A DNA stretch of 64,000 nucleotides from Flammeovirgaceae bacterium UBA7330. Lineage in GTDB: Bacteria > Bacteroidota > Bacteroidia > Cytophagales > Cyclobacteriaceae. Numbering within the stretch: the first letter of the stretch is position 1; every line of letters starts with the position of its first letter. The translations under genes were made by a program, and so were the position numbers. Below the pieces are notes generated by a model. It had not been told where the DNA came from, searched no databases, and worked only from the letters and a program-made list of their open reading frames with translations. Below are positions 44,781 through 52,195 of the stretch, piece by piece. The DNA is taken from assembly GCA_002471275.1 (NCBI GenBank), contig DKPQ01000004.1, positions 1 to 64,000 of the forward strand, read 5' to 3'.

Positions 44781-45455
44781 ATGTCAGAAACAACATACAC
44801 AGTAACCTTAAGAGAAATTGAAGTAATTACCCATGATGTGAAGCGATATGTCGTGGACAAACCTGAAGGGTACGCTTTTGAGCCTGGCCAGGCGACAGAA
44901 GTAGCTATCAATAAGGAAGGTCTCAAAGATGAGGCCCGGCCATTTACCTTTACCAGTCTGCCGGAAGACGAAAAGCTGGAGTTTGTAATTAAATCTTATC
45001 CATCTCATGATGGGGTTACCGATAAACTGGATGACCTTAAAGTGGGAGATGAGTTGATCATTGGCGATAGCTGGGGTGCCATCCAATTCAAAGGCCCCGG
45101 ATGGTTTATTGCTGGTGGAGCAGGAGTGACCCCTTTCATTGCCATCCTGAAAAAGCTGGCAAAAGATGGAAATCTAACGGGTAATCACTTATTGTTCTCC
45201 AACAAGACTAGCAAAGACGTGATCATGGAAAGTCAGTTTAGGGCATGGTTAGGTGATCACTTTATCTCCACTTTGACAGACGAAAAGAAGGACGGTCACC
45301 TGAACAAGATGATCAACGAAGAACTGCTTAAAGAATTGATCGAAGATACGAGCGTTAGCTTTTATGTATGCGGACCGGATCAGATGGTGAAAGATATCTC
45401 TTCCCAACTGGAAAATCTTGGAGCCAATCCTGATGGGATTGTGTTTGAGAAGTAG
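44781..45455 (+). CDS. FAD-dependent ferredoxin/flavodoxin reductase-like oxidoreductase
   Basis: The ATG 44781 (MSETTYTVTLREIEVIT) is chosen; the frame is open to 44745 but adds no conserved residues. The protein is about 224 residues. The FAD domain has the RPFTFTSLP motif (the RxYS/T site). The NAD(P) domain has GGAGVTPFIAIL and the closing FYVCGPDQMVKDI. There is no 2Fe-2S domain, so it is a stand-alone reductase passing electrons between NAD(P)H and an unknown partner. Monocistronic. Confidence 0.87.
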   Translation: MSETTYTVTLREIEVITHDVKRYVVDKPEGYAFEPGQATEVAINKEGLKDEARPFTFTSLPEDEKLEFVIKSYPSHDGVTDKLDDLKVGDELIIGDSWGAIQFKGPGWFIAGGAGVTPFIAILKKLAKDGNLTGNHLLFSNKTSKDVIMESQFRAWLGDHFISTLTDEKKDGHLNKMINEELLKELIEDTSVSFYVCGPDQMVKDISSQLENLGANPDGIVFEK

Positions 45456-45484
45456 GCTTTAAAAAAGGAGATCTACAATGCAAC

Positions 45485-45623
45485 CGTCATTCCCTGGAGG
45501 CCCCTCAGGCCGAGCAGGGAATCTGTTGCGATTAGGGGGAAGGTCTTAGGATAAGTCGATAGATTCCTGACCTGCTTTCCGGACAGGCAAGCTCGCCTTT
45601 CCAGACTCTCGAGAATAAAGTGC
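45485..45623. repeat. REP-like palindrome, family A (degenerate full unit)
   Basis: CGTCATTCCCT (45485-45495) and AGGGAAT (45516-45522) form the first hairpin, with GGCC-type interior pairs that replace GGTCC/GACC. A decayed second half follows (GATAGATTCC, then AGAATAAAGTG). The rest of the gap to 45834 has no gene that I can support. Confidence 0.65.
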
Positions 45624-45834
45624 TACTAGCGAGCGGTATTATGCATATCATCAAATCTCTTTCCTGATAGGCAGGTTCATGATGAAATAATGATTCACGT
45701 CTAAGACTTAATCGGTTTTTATGAATGTAATCAGTTTTTATTTTAGCCGGTGCAATCACCAAAGATCAGCTTAGTCATCAACACAACCCTATCTAGGTAC
45801 CTTAGATAGAGTCGGTTAAATCAAGCCTTAAGCA

Positions 45835-46236
45835 TTACTCAATAGTGGTCGCGTCTTTTACGGACGAGGCTGTAGAAACAGTTGTTCCTTTTTTGGTAAA
45901 CACTCTGTAGTAATACTTGGTCTTAGCAGTCAGTCCTGAAATGCTGGCATTTGTTTCAGTAACCTCTTTTTTGTTGTATCCGGTCAATGTTGTGCTGAAG
46001 TTAGCATTGGTGGAAACATCCAATAAGTACTTTTCAGCTCCGGTTACCTGAGACCAACTTACCTTGAAAGAAGTTGCTGTGATGTCAGTTGCTGCATTTA
46101 CAGTAGGTGCACTGATCGTGGCTGGTTTCGGATCATCCTCGTCATTACATGCGATAAATAATCCGGTCAACAAAAGTGCCATCGTGAGCATCTTTACCAA
46201 ACCACTTCTTTTTTCATTCATTTTCATTTTAGTCAT
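45835..46236 (-). CDS. Small lipoprotein with one fibronectin type III domain
   Basis: This 133-residue protein has a lipobox (LTGLFIAC). One FnIII domain is clear: ATSFKVSWSQVTGAEKYLLD, then ISGLTAKTKYYYRVF. In-frame ATGs at 46236, 46227 and 46221 all precede the signal peptide. It is probably a surface or periplasmic binding protein of unknown ligand. Monocistronic. Confidence 0.8.
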   Translation of the reverse strand: MTKMKMNEKRSGLVKMLTMALLLTGLFIACNDEDDPKPATISAPTVNAATDITATSFKVSWSQVTGAEKYLLDVSTNANFSTTLTGYNKKEVTETNASISGLTAKTKYYYRVFTKKGTTVSTASSVKDATTIE

Positions 46237-46506
46237 AAAGTTTAGTTAAACAATTTACAGGCACATTGACGCTGATTTTCAGCAATCGGTTGGAAGAGAA
46301 ATATCGAAATCAGGCACTATTTTTTCAAATAAAATTTATATTTCAGATCGTATATCGTTCCCTTAAGAGGCTGCGTTATTATGGGTTTTTCCTGATCGGA
46401 AATGAGCGTTATTCTCCTATTTTAGTTAGGACTTAAAACAATTGTTGGGGGTTATCCTTCATTTTCAACATTGCGCCCTGGGCATAGCAAGCCTTTGCAA
46501 TAAAAA

Positions 46507-46558
46507 GCGTCATTGTGAGGAAACTTTCAGCTATAGGCTGATTGGACGAAACAATCCC
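46507..46558. repeat. CGTCATTGnGAGGA-type palindromic repeat
   Basis: GCGTCATTGTGAGGA at the left and GACGAAACAATCCCC at the right pair through ATTGT/ACAAT and GCGTC/GACG-like bases. An inner CAGC/GCTG stem lies at 46528-46540. Very similar CGTCATTGCGAGGA...GCAATC elements are widespread in unrelated bacterial genomes. Confidence 0.6.
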
Positions 46559-46596
46559 CATTCATATATTGAGAAGTGGTTCTGGGAATTAAGCTT

Positions 46597-46620
46597 CTCG
46601 TCGGTGTTGTCACCGATGAG
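46597..46620. repeat. Hairpin repeat, family D
   Basis: CTCGTCGGTG (46597-46606) pairs with CACCGATGAG (46611-46620) over a TTGT loop, with one G-T pair. A degenerate copy (GCAGTGTTGTCACCGATGGGG) lies near 49628-49648. Confidence 0.6.
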
Positions 46621-46787
46621 GAGTGATTGGAGTCTGGTAATTGTGGAACGTGAATAGCCACTTGCTTTATTTCAAGGATCACAAACTTAAAATTGGCATA
46701 CAGATCACAAGGTATTAACCACATTCTTTAATAAAATCAGAATTATTTATTTTAGCACTAACCATTTCCTGCAACAAAAGCATCCCA

Positions 46788-47486
46788 ATGTCTAAACTTG
46801 ACTTTGATAAGCTCAAACCCCGGCTGGAAGCCATTCCCCGGGAAGAAGTAAAAACACCCAAGATGCCAGTGGGGACACTCCTTCAGGAAGCTTTCGACCT
46901 GTATGAGTGGGCCAAAGATGATGAGCAAGCCTTGCTGCGTGCCGGGCTTGATAGGGACCTGCTTCATGAGTTACCTGTAAGGGCCAGAGCACTCAGGTAC
47001 ATTCAGTCCCAGTGGAGTAAAGTAATGGCTGGTGGTGCCGAGACTCGGCATAAATGGAAAGTAGCTCAGCAACAAGCAATTGCCTTAAGAAAGGAGCTGG
47101 TTAACACGCTGCGCTTTGCCTGCCGACATGATGGTAATGGGGTATTAAGTGCGGTTAAAAGGATAAAAAAGGGGACGGGTCCTGCAGATCTCCTTCAGGA
47201 TTTAAGTGATCTGGCTGTAGTGGCTGAATCAAATCGCGAAGCACTACTGCGTATTGGATACGATATGGATCAGGTTCGTAAAGCAGCACAACTGTCGACA
47301 TCACTTAAGTCAGTACTTTCTGAATCTAACATGCTGGATGGTGGAGAGATCAAATATTTTAGAAACTGTGCGTACAACTTCCTGCAGATTGCGATGGCAG
47401 AGGTCCGTGCAGTAGGTCGTTTTATCTTTCGGAAAGATCCACACCGTCTTGCGGGGTATCAGCATAGGTACTATTCGCGCAAATAG
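46788..47486 (+). CDS. Helical basic protein of unknown function beside the 21-bp array
   Basis: This 232-residue, almost wholly helical protein has many Lys/Arg (KYIQSQWSKVMAGG region; HKWKVAQQQAIALRKEL; RFIFRKDPHRLAGYQHRYY at the C-terminus). It has no signal peptide, membrane segment or known catalytic motif. I do not recognise the family. The stop codon lies 25 bp before a phased array of 14 seven-bp boxes that fills the gap to the next gene. A functional link, for example protein binding to the array, is attractive but unproven. Confidence 0.65.
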   Translation: MSKLDFDKLKPRLEAIPREEVKTPKMPVGTLLQEAFDLYEWAKDDEQALLRAGLDRDLLHELPVRARALRYIQSQWSKVMAGGAETRHKWKVAQQQAIALRKELVNTLRFACRHDGNGVLSAVKRIKKGTGPADLLQDLSDLAVVAESNREALLRIGYDMDQVRKAAQLSTSLKSVLSESNMLDGGEIKYFRNCAYNFLQIAMAEVRAVGRFIFRKDPHRLAGYQHRYYSRK

Positions 47487-47511
47487 GATGTTAAATTAAG
47501 GATTAACCTTT

Positions 47512-47776
47512 CCCAAACAATAATATAAGCTTCCTTAACAATAAAAGATATTGCCTAAACAACAAATCAATATCCCCAAACCTTATTTGATCTATCCTAA
47601 ACGATAAAATCCAAGCCCCAAACATAAAATGATTATCCCCAAACGTTTAGGGAGTAAAAAACATTGTTTGGGAACTCAATGAGGCTGTTTAGGACAAAAT
47701 ATTATTTGTTTGGGATAAGAATATATTGTTTGGGGCAGAATAATGTTTGTTTGGGGATCTGAAAAATCTGTTTGGG
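47512..47776. repeat. Phased head-to-head array of 14 seven-bp boxes at 21-bp steps
   Basis: Seven CCCAAAC-type boxes (C-C-C/T-A/T-A-A-C) start at 47512, 47533, 47554, 47575, 47596, 47617 and 47638. Seven reverse-complement GTTTGGG-type boxes start at 47645, 47666, 47687, 47708, 47728, 47749 and 47770. All steps are 21 bp except one of 20 (47708 to 47728). The centre is a direct abutment at 47644/47645. The 13-14-bp spacers are AT-rich and do not repeat or pair. 21 bp is two helical turns, so all boxes lie on one face of the DNA. It is not a CRISPR: the conserved part is only 7 bp. Confidence 0.9.
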
Positions 47777-47791
47777 GACGATGCTAGAAGG

Positions 47792-48487
47792 TTAATCTCT
47801 ATCTTTATCCATTTTCTTTTTTCGTTTATTTTCTGCGAGTTTGAAAATGATAGGAAGCACCATCCTCACAGCGACCGGCTCTCCATCCTTTAGACCGGGA
47901 GTAAAAGCGGGCGCATTCACAATTACACGTTGAGCTTCTGCATCGCATCCCGCACCAATTCCTTTTACAACCTTTACATTGCGTACATTTCCTTCTTTAT
48001 CTACTATAAATGAAATATAGACCCTCCCTTCCACACCCGTACTACGGGCCAGAGTAGGGTACCTCATATTTTCTCCGACATATCGATAAAAGCCTTGAAT
48101 ACCACCTGGAAACTCAGGCAATACATCAGGTTTGTCAATTGCTTCGTTCTCTGGAAAAAAGTCCTTGGGATCAACTTCATCATTGAATGTATCAGCTGTA
48201 TTTTGCTCCTGACCATATATGATTTTAGCTAATCTGTTGCGCTTCTCCATAAGCTCAGAAGTATTATCAGATTTCAACAATTCCTCACAAGCTAGAAAAG
48301 CTGTCTGATGATTGACAATTGGAACATCCCCACCTAATAGGCATAGTGAATCATAGAAGTTTAACGATTGATCGAACTGGTTTAATGTAAAATGGTGTAT
48401 TTGCTTTTCGCTGAAATAAGCTTTTTCCGATTGGGTAAATGCGAGGAAGCTAAAAGATGTCAGAAACAAAAATATGGATACCCTCAA
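47792..48487 (-). CDS. Exported protein with C-terminal TonB domain
   Basis: This 231-residue protein has a signal peptide (MRVSIFLFLTSFSFLAFTQ), a helical region, then a TonB C-terminal domain: LPEFPGGIQGFYRYVGENMRYP, EGRVYISFIVDKEGNVRNVKVVKG, and VAVRMVLPIIFKL. There is no inner-membrane TonB anchor with a proline-rich linker, so it is a periplasmic or lipid-free TonB_C protein, common in Bacteroidota. It is divergent from a related two-domain protein. Confidence 0.85.
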   Translation of the reverse strand: MRVSIFLFLTSFSFLAFTQSEKAYFSEKQIHHFTLNQFDQSLNFYDSLCLLGGDVPIVNHQTAFLACEELLKSDNTSELMEKRNRLAKIIYGQEQNTADTFNDEVDPKDFFPENEAIDKPDVLPEFPGGIQGFYRYVGENMRYPTLARSTGVEGRVYISFIVDKEGNVRNVKVVKGIGAGCDAEAQRVIVNAPAFTPGLKDGEPVAVRMVLPIIFKLAENKRKKKMDKDRD

Positions 48488-48579
48488 TGGTAGAAATTTT
48501 ATTAAGCCTAAAATAATTGCTACTAGTCAAACTTGCTCTAACAAACCATTAATTTAGAAATTATTATTAATTTGACTCA

Positions 48580-49350
48580 ATGCGATATTTATTGATCACC
48601 CTCTGTATTTTGATTATATACAATGCAGCTTCTCAGGAGCTTTATAGTGATTCAACTGGTTTGAATATTGGATTACCTGATTCATTGACACATATAGATC
48701 AATTTCCTGTTTATGAGGGTGGAATTGACGCTTTTTATGAGGATGTAGCCAAATCGATGGAGTATCCTACCAGGGCCAGAAGAATGGGTGTCCAGGGAGT
48801 TGTACATGTATCCTTTATAGTCAATAAAGTGGGAGAGCTAGAAGAAGTGTTTGCATTAAGAGGCATTGGCGGAGGATGTGATGATCAAGCAGTAAAGGCG
48901 GTAAAGGAAACCTCAGGAAAATGGACTCCTGGGGAGCATCAGGGAAAGTTGGTCGCAGTCAGAATGGTTTTGCCGATAACTTTCAAGTTGGAAGTTACTG
49001 AACAAACTGTGTTTTCTACAATAGAATATGATACCGCATTTATAGTAGAAGAGCAACCAATTTTCATAGGCGGAATGGACAAGTTTAGGTCTGATATTGC
49101 TAAATCTTTGAAATACCCTAAAAGTGAAAAGAAAGCTGGAATTCAGGGTACTGTGGTCGTAATGTTCATAATAAACCAGCTAGGGGAGGTTGAAAGGGCA
49201 AGTATCATAGATGGTATTGGACCCAAATGCAATGCCCAGGCTTTAAAAGCTGTCAGAAAAACATCTGGAAAGTGGATTCCTGGAAAACATGGTGGGAAGT
49301 ATGTCAAAGTGAAGATGTATTTACCAGTTGTCTTTCAGCCACGCCATTAG
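48580..49350 (+). CDS. Exported protein with two tandem TonB C-terminal domains
   Basis: This 256-residue protein has a short signal peptide (MRYLLITLCILIIYNAASQ) and two TonB_C repeats: FPVYEGGIDAFYEDVAKSME...VRMVLPITFKL (about 48-145) and PIFIGGMDKFRSDIAKSLK...VKMYLPVVFQ (about 165-255). The duplicated layout suggests binding of two TonB boxes or another periplasmic role. It shares the 92-bp divergent promoter region with the single-domain gene and probably arose from it by duplication. Confidence 0.82.
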   Translation: MRYLLITLCILIIYNAASQELYSDSTGLNIGLPDSLTHIDQFPVYEGGIDAFYEDVAKSMEYPTRARRMGVQGVVHVSFIVNKVGELEEVFALRGIGGGCDDQAVKAVKETSGKWTPGEHQGKLVAVRMVLPITFKLEVTEQTVFSTIEYDTAFIVEEQPIFIGGMDKFRSDIAKSLKYPKSEKKAGIQGTVVVMFIINQLGEVERASIIDGIGPKCNAQALKAVRKTSGKWIPGKHGGKYVKVKMYLPVVFQPRH

Positions 49351-49402
49351 TAGATGAAAAATTCAATGGAAAATACTGGCGATAATGTCACCAACTTGAA
49401 AA

Positions 49403-49531
49403 TTACTTTTTGATCTTCTTTAGAGATTTAGTAGCCTTTTCTTGACGTACCTTCTCCTGTTGAGTCAGCGGTCGCTTAACCCTATCAGCTTTTAGCTCCT
49501 CAAATGAACTATAGAGTTTCACGGATGGCAT
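49403..49531 (-). CDS. 42-residue basic small protein
   Basis: This ORF starts MPSVKLYSSFEELKADRVKR and ends KATKSLKKIKK. The opening SFEE pattern resembles short Bacteroidota proteins encoded beside nucleotidyltransferase or toxin-antitoxin genes. The Lys-rich tail is unusual. No partner gene is present. Codon content looks coding and the ORF lies free of overlaps. I cannot assign a function. Confidence 0.4.
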   Translation of the reverse strand: MPSVKLYSSFEELKADRVKRPLTQQEKVRQEKATKSLKKIKK

Positions 49532-49615
49532 AAAACAAATTTAATTGATTTATCTATAAACGTTGATTGATGAATAAAATGTTCATTCAACTAAAGGATG
49601 GAGTTGATTGATTCA

Positions 49616-49755
49616 AGCTCCTTAGCAGTGTTGTCACCGATGGGGATCAGCACATAGCTGCACATTTCTCATTTAACAAATGAACCGTGGGGCATAGCGC
49701 ACCTCACTTGTCCTCGTTTGCAACGAGGATTCCTGAGAGAAGCGTCTGTGACGCT
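49616..49755. repeat. Family D plus family B palindromic repeats
   Basis: A degenerate family D hairpin lies near 49628-49648. An exact family B unit follows: CTCGTTTGCAACGAG (49713-49727) and AGCGTCTGTGACGCT (49741-49755), identical over the hairpins to the copy beside the RAYT gene (42308-42350). Confidence 0.7.
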
Positions 49756-49765
49756 AATAGAATCC

Positions 49766-49960
49766 TTACTTTAAACGCTTTTTGCTGGCATTGAGGATGG
49801 ATATTCCGATCACTTCATTGTTTTCATACCGAATGATAATGTCATCATCTATCATTTCAGAATTGTCAGCATGACTGGGTTTTTTAAAGTGTATGTAAAG
49901 CACATCAGCTTCTGTATCAAAATCTGTCCAGACGTTCTTGTGTTTAAGAAAGTAAGGCAA
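49766..49960 (-). CDS. DUF2283 family small protein
   Basis: VWTDFDTEADVLYIHF and IIIRYENNEVIGISILNASKK are the DUF2283 signature. The frame has a TTG at 49960. The family usually has about 20 more residues before this point, and the frame stays open upstream (encoding ...SQIAVEELKGVLPYFLK) without any ATG. So the true start is unclear, or the 5' end has decayed. The function of DUF2283 is unknown; it often sits near toxin-like genes. Confidence 0.7.
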   Translation of the reverse strand: MPYFLKHKNVWTDFDTEADVLYIHFKKPSHADNSEMIDDDIIIRYENNEVIGISILNASKKRLK

Positions 49961-50123
49961 TACACCTTTGAGTTCTTCTACTGCTATCTGGCTTTCCGTA
50001 TGATTTCCTTTTTGATAACTTGAGTTATAGTAAATCAGTTGGTTATTAATTTCAAATAACAGTTGTAGATGAATAATTAGAATTATTTATCCATTTTTGA
50101 AATATTATTCCAGGTAGGGAGTG

Positions 50124-50190
50124 CTATAAAAGAGAAACGCTCCTCGGAGGGAGCGTCGGCCCGGGGATACTATCCCTGGGGCTGTTATAG
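50124..50190 (+). ncRNA. Compact three-stem structured element, possible RNA
   Basis: An outer stem CTATAA/TTATAG (50124-50129/50185-50190) encloses two helices. ACGCTCC/GGAGCGT is at 50137-50143/50150-50156. CCCGGGGA/TCCCTGGG is at 50160-50167/50173-50180, with one G-T pair. The fold is a three-way junction in AT-rich surroundings, 38 nt before the NYN gene start. It could be a 5' UTR regulator, a small RNA or a palindromic repeat. It matches no riboswitch class I know. Confidence 0.5.
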
Positions 50191-50227
50191 GTGTAAATAT
50201 ATTAATCGCTATCAAATATTCAACGAA

Positions 50228-50837
50228 ATGGAGAAAGTAATAGTTTATGTTGACGGGTTTAATCTCTATTTTGGGATGCTTGAAGCTGGTCTGGATTATT
50301 GTAAATGGTTAAACCTGCTAGATCTGTCACATAACTTATTGAAGCCGTCCCAACAGTTGAAGACTGTTAAATATTTCACAAGTAGGGTAAGTAACAATCC
50401 GGATAAACAGAAACGACAGACTTCATATATTGAAGCATTGGAGGCTTCTGATGTTGAAATTTACTATGGTCAATACCAGAATAGTACACAGGAAATGCAG
50501 AAGGTGTGGAAATATGTGGTCAGGGTTTAACGAAAAGATGACGGATGTTAACATTGCTACTCAGATATTGATTGATGCCTACCAGGATAAATATGATATG
50601 GCTATGCTAATCTCAGGTGACAGTGATCTTGTTCCTCCTATCAAAGCAATTCATGATAATTTCAAAAGCAAAAGAGTTTTTGTTGCATTTCCTCCAAAGC
50701 GTCATAATAATACAGTGGCTTTACAAGCAAAGGGAAGCATGATAATTGGTCGAAAGAAATTGGTTAATAGTCAATTTCCAAAAGAGGTTACTAAAAAAGA
50801 TGGTTTTGTCCTTAAAAAACCTAAAGAATGGAGATAG
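50228..50837 (+). pseudogene. NYN-domain (PIN-like) nuclease gene broken by a frameshift
   Basis: The first frame encodes MEKVIVYVDGFNLYFGM to YYGQYQNSTQ. A second frame continues KCRRCGNMWSGFNEKMTDVN and MLISGDSDLVPPI to ...KPKEWR. Together they make one normal NYN protein of about 200 residues with the acidic residues in VDGFN, MTDVN and SGDSD and a CxxC knuckle. The switch is at about 50490: one extra G in CAGGAAATGC would restore the frame if removed. The gene is either inactive or affected by a sequencing error. NYN proteins are probable RNases. Confidence 0.85.
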
Positions 50838-50842
50838 CCAAC

Positions 50843-50999
50843 TCTCCTGAGAGATGCATCTGTAACGCTATCAAACCAAAATCAAATCACTATTATCTTT
50901 TGATCTAGAGATACAATCGATGTTTCTCATCCATCCCTGCTACAAGTGTCTACCGAAGCTTTACTGAAGGTATGAAACGAGGACGAGTGGAGGGACCCT
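50843..50999. repeat. Degenerate repeats of families B and C with RAYT-flank tail
   Basis: CCTGAGAGATGCATCTGTAA with CGCT (50845-50869) is a decayed family B right half. AACCAAAATCAAATCACTAT (50873 onward) resembles the RAYT 3' flank. GATACAATCGAT and the following CTCATCC...GGACGAG (50925-50986) are a family C copy with an insertion. Confidence 0.55.
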
Positions 51000-51057
51000 T
51001 GCCTCCCAAGAAAATCGAAATCTCCTGAAATCCTACTTCTGATTCCTGATTTCTGAT

Positions 51058-51289
51058 TGTAGGTGACAATCTATAATGTTCTTTATCTACTTGATTTCCT
51101 TAAATGAATGGGTCTTTATCGAGAGTGAATATCAAAATGAAATGTTCTTTATCAGCTAAGGAAGCTATCAAAGCGAGTATCACTTATGAAACGAAGTGCA
51201 CTGCTTTAACAAGTTAGAGATATTATGGAAAGATTGATATGTCAGATAAAAACTGACTGGATAAGAAATTATTAGACAGGAGTGATTGA
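51058..51289. mobile_element. Candidate transposon end with three TCTTTATC boxes at 33-bp steps
   Basis: TCTTTATC occurs at 51080-51087, 51113-51120 and 51146-51153, exactly 33 bp apart. The first and third share the longer AATGTTCTTTATC. A possible terminal TGTAGGTGACA begins at 51058. Evenly spaced short sites inside an end are what TnsB/MuA-type transposases bind. The matching right end was not found. The stretch holds no gene. Confidence 0.5.
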
Positions 51290-52195
51290 CTAATAGAATT
51301 TTTCTTTTCGATATAGCCGATACTTTCTATCAATTGGTTCTTCTTCAAACTCCAGTATCTTTTGAAACTCATCAGGAGAAACATGGTTTTTTTTGGTTGT
51401 CACCAATTTATTGAATAGATCTATCGTTTGATATTTTCTATTGTACTCCTTTTTATTCATCATATAGCCCAGAATATCCTTCATGTTTACCCAAACTACA
51501 ACATTAAGCACAATTGGTGCTTGAATACTTGCAAAAAGAAAATTGAGTGCTCTTAAAATCCCACCTATTTTATAGTTGGATAACTCCTTAAAGAAAATTT
51601 TGTCCTCTCTTTCAGGATACCTGATGACCGTGAGATCTTGCAAACATTTCTTCATGTAGGAGGGGGGAGTAGATTTATATGGATCCAGTAGTTTCAATAC
51701 TTGGAGATTTGTGTACTTTTTTAGCTTAGTCCAACTGATACTCACAAAACAGTTCATCCCGCATATGAAAATCAATTCTCTGAGAAGCTCCTGGTCTTTT
51801 CTTATATAGTTTCTTCTTGAGTATTCTGAATAAATCTTTGACAGGCTTTCATGGATGTATCCCACGTCATTAATCAAGTATTTCCGGCTATAATAAAGTT
51901 TTTCGAGTGCAGCCCTCAATGAACTAAAACCCATCGGGTAGTTAAAGTTGAAAAGTTTAACGTTCCAGGATTTGAAAAGGCCTAGATACATCTCATAAAT
52001 CAGCTCAAAATCCTCATTTTCTACTTTCTCAAGTATTTTGAAAACCGGCTTCTTTTCCTCAAACCATAGTTTTTTCTTATAAAAACTAAACAGCCAATTA
52101 TTCGTTATAGACTCAGGTAACACCCCATATCTGCGATTACTCAAACCAATTACTTTGTTTGAGTTAGGACAAAGTACAAGAAATATGTCTTTCAA
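51290..52195 (-). CDS. Third protein of the Tn7/Mu-like operon, unknown (TniQ position)
   Basis: This 301-residue, Lys-rich, mainly helical protein is translated with a 4-nt overlap after the ATPase. In Tn7, Tn5053 and related elements this place is held by TnsD/TniQ, the target selector, but I see no TniQ zinc-ligand Cys/His pattern here. FDYPMGF-like NYPMGFSSLR, SISWTKLKKYTN and LKKYTNLQVLKLLDPY are visible but not diagnostic. It may be a divergent target-selection or accessory protein. The family is not recognised. Confidence 0.6.
   Translation of the reverse strand: MKDIFLVLCPNSNKVIGLSNRRYGVLPESITNNWLFSFYKKKLWFEEKKPVFKILEKVENEDFELIYEMYLGLFKSWNVKLFNFNYPMGFSSLRAALEKLYYSRKYLINDVGYIHESLSKIYSEYSRRNYIRKDQELLRELIFICGMNCFVSISWTKLKKYTNLQVLKLLDPYKSTPPSYMKKCLQDLTVIRYPEREDKIFFKELSNYKIGGILRALNFLFASIQAPIVLNVVVWVNMKDILGYMMNKKEYNRKYQTIDLFNKLVTTKKNHVSPDEFQKILEFEEEPIDRKYRLYRKEKFY

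Larger units (their letters stand above)
46237..46787. other. Gene-free 551-bp spacer with two palindromic repeats
   Basis: No credible gene is seen. The ORF at 46442-46657 is only readthrough of repeats. The spacer holds a GCGTCATTGTGAGGA...ACAATCCCC repeat (46507-46558) and a 10-bp-stem hairpin (46597-46620), and otherwise AT-rich leader sequence. Confidence 0.5.

Noticed and set aside
45532..45762. 76-residue minus-strand ORF
   Set aside because: It reads through the decayed family A repeat and has no start signal or conserved pattern.
46442..46657. 71-residue ORF in the spacer before the array-associated gene
   Set aside because: It runs straight through two palindromic repeats and has no conserved look; chance reading frame.
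47512..47776. The phased boxes as a CRISPR array
   Set aside because: Only 7 bp recur, the orientation flips in the middle, and spacers are 13-14 nt. CRISPR repeats are longer, same-strand and have longer spacers.
47512..47776. The phased boxes as a 7-codon coding repeat
   Set aside because: Stops interrupt the frames on both strands, and one 20-bp step would break any frame.
50430..50837. Second half of the NYN gene as a separate gene
   Set aside because: Its first 20 residues are shifted sequence; the real homology begins at the CxxC knuckle and continues the first frame.
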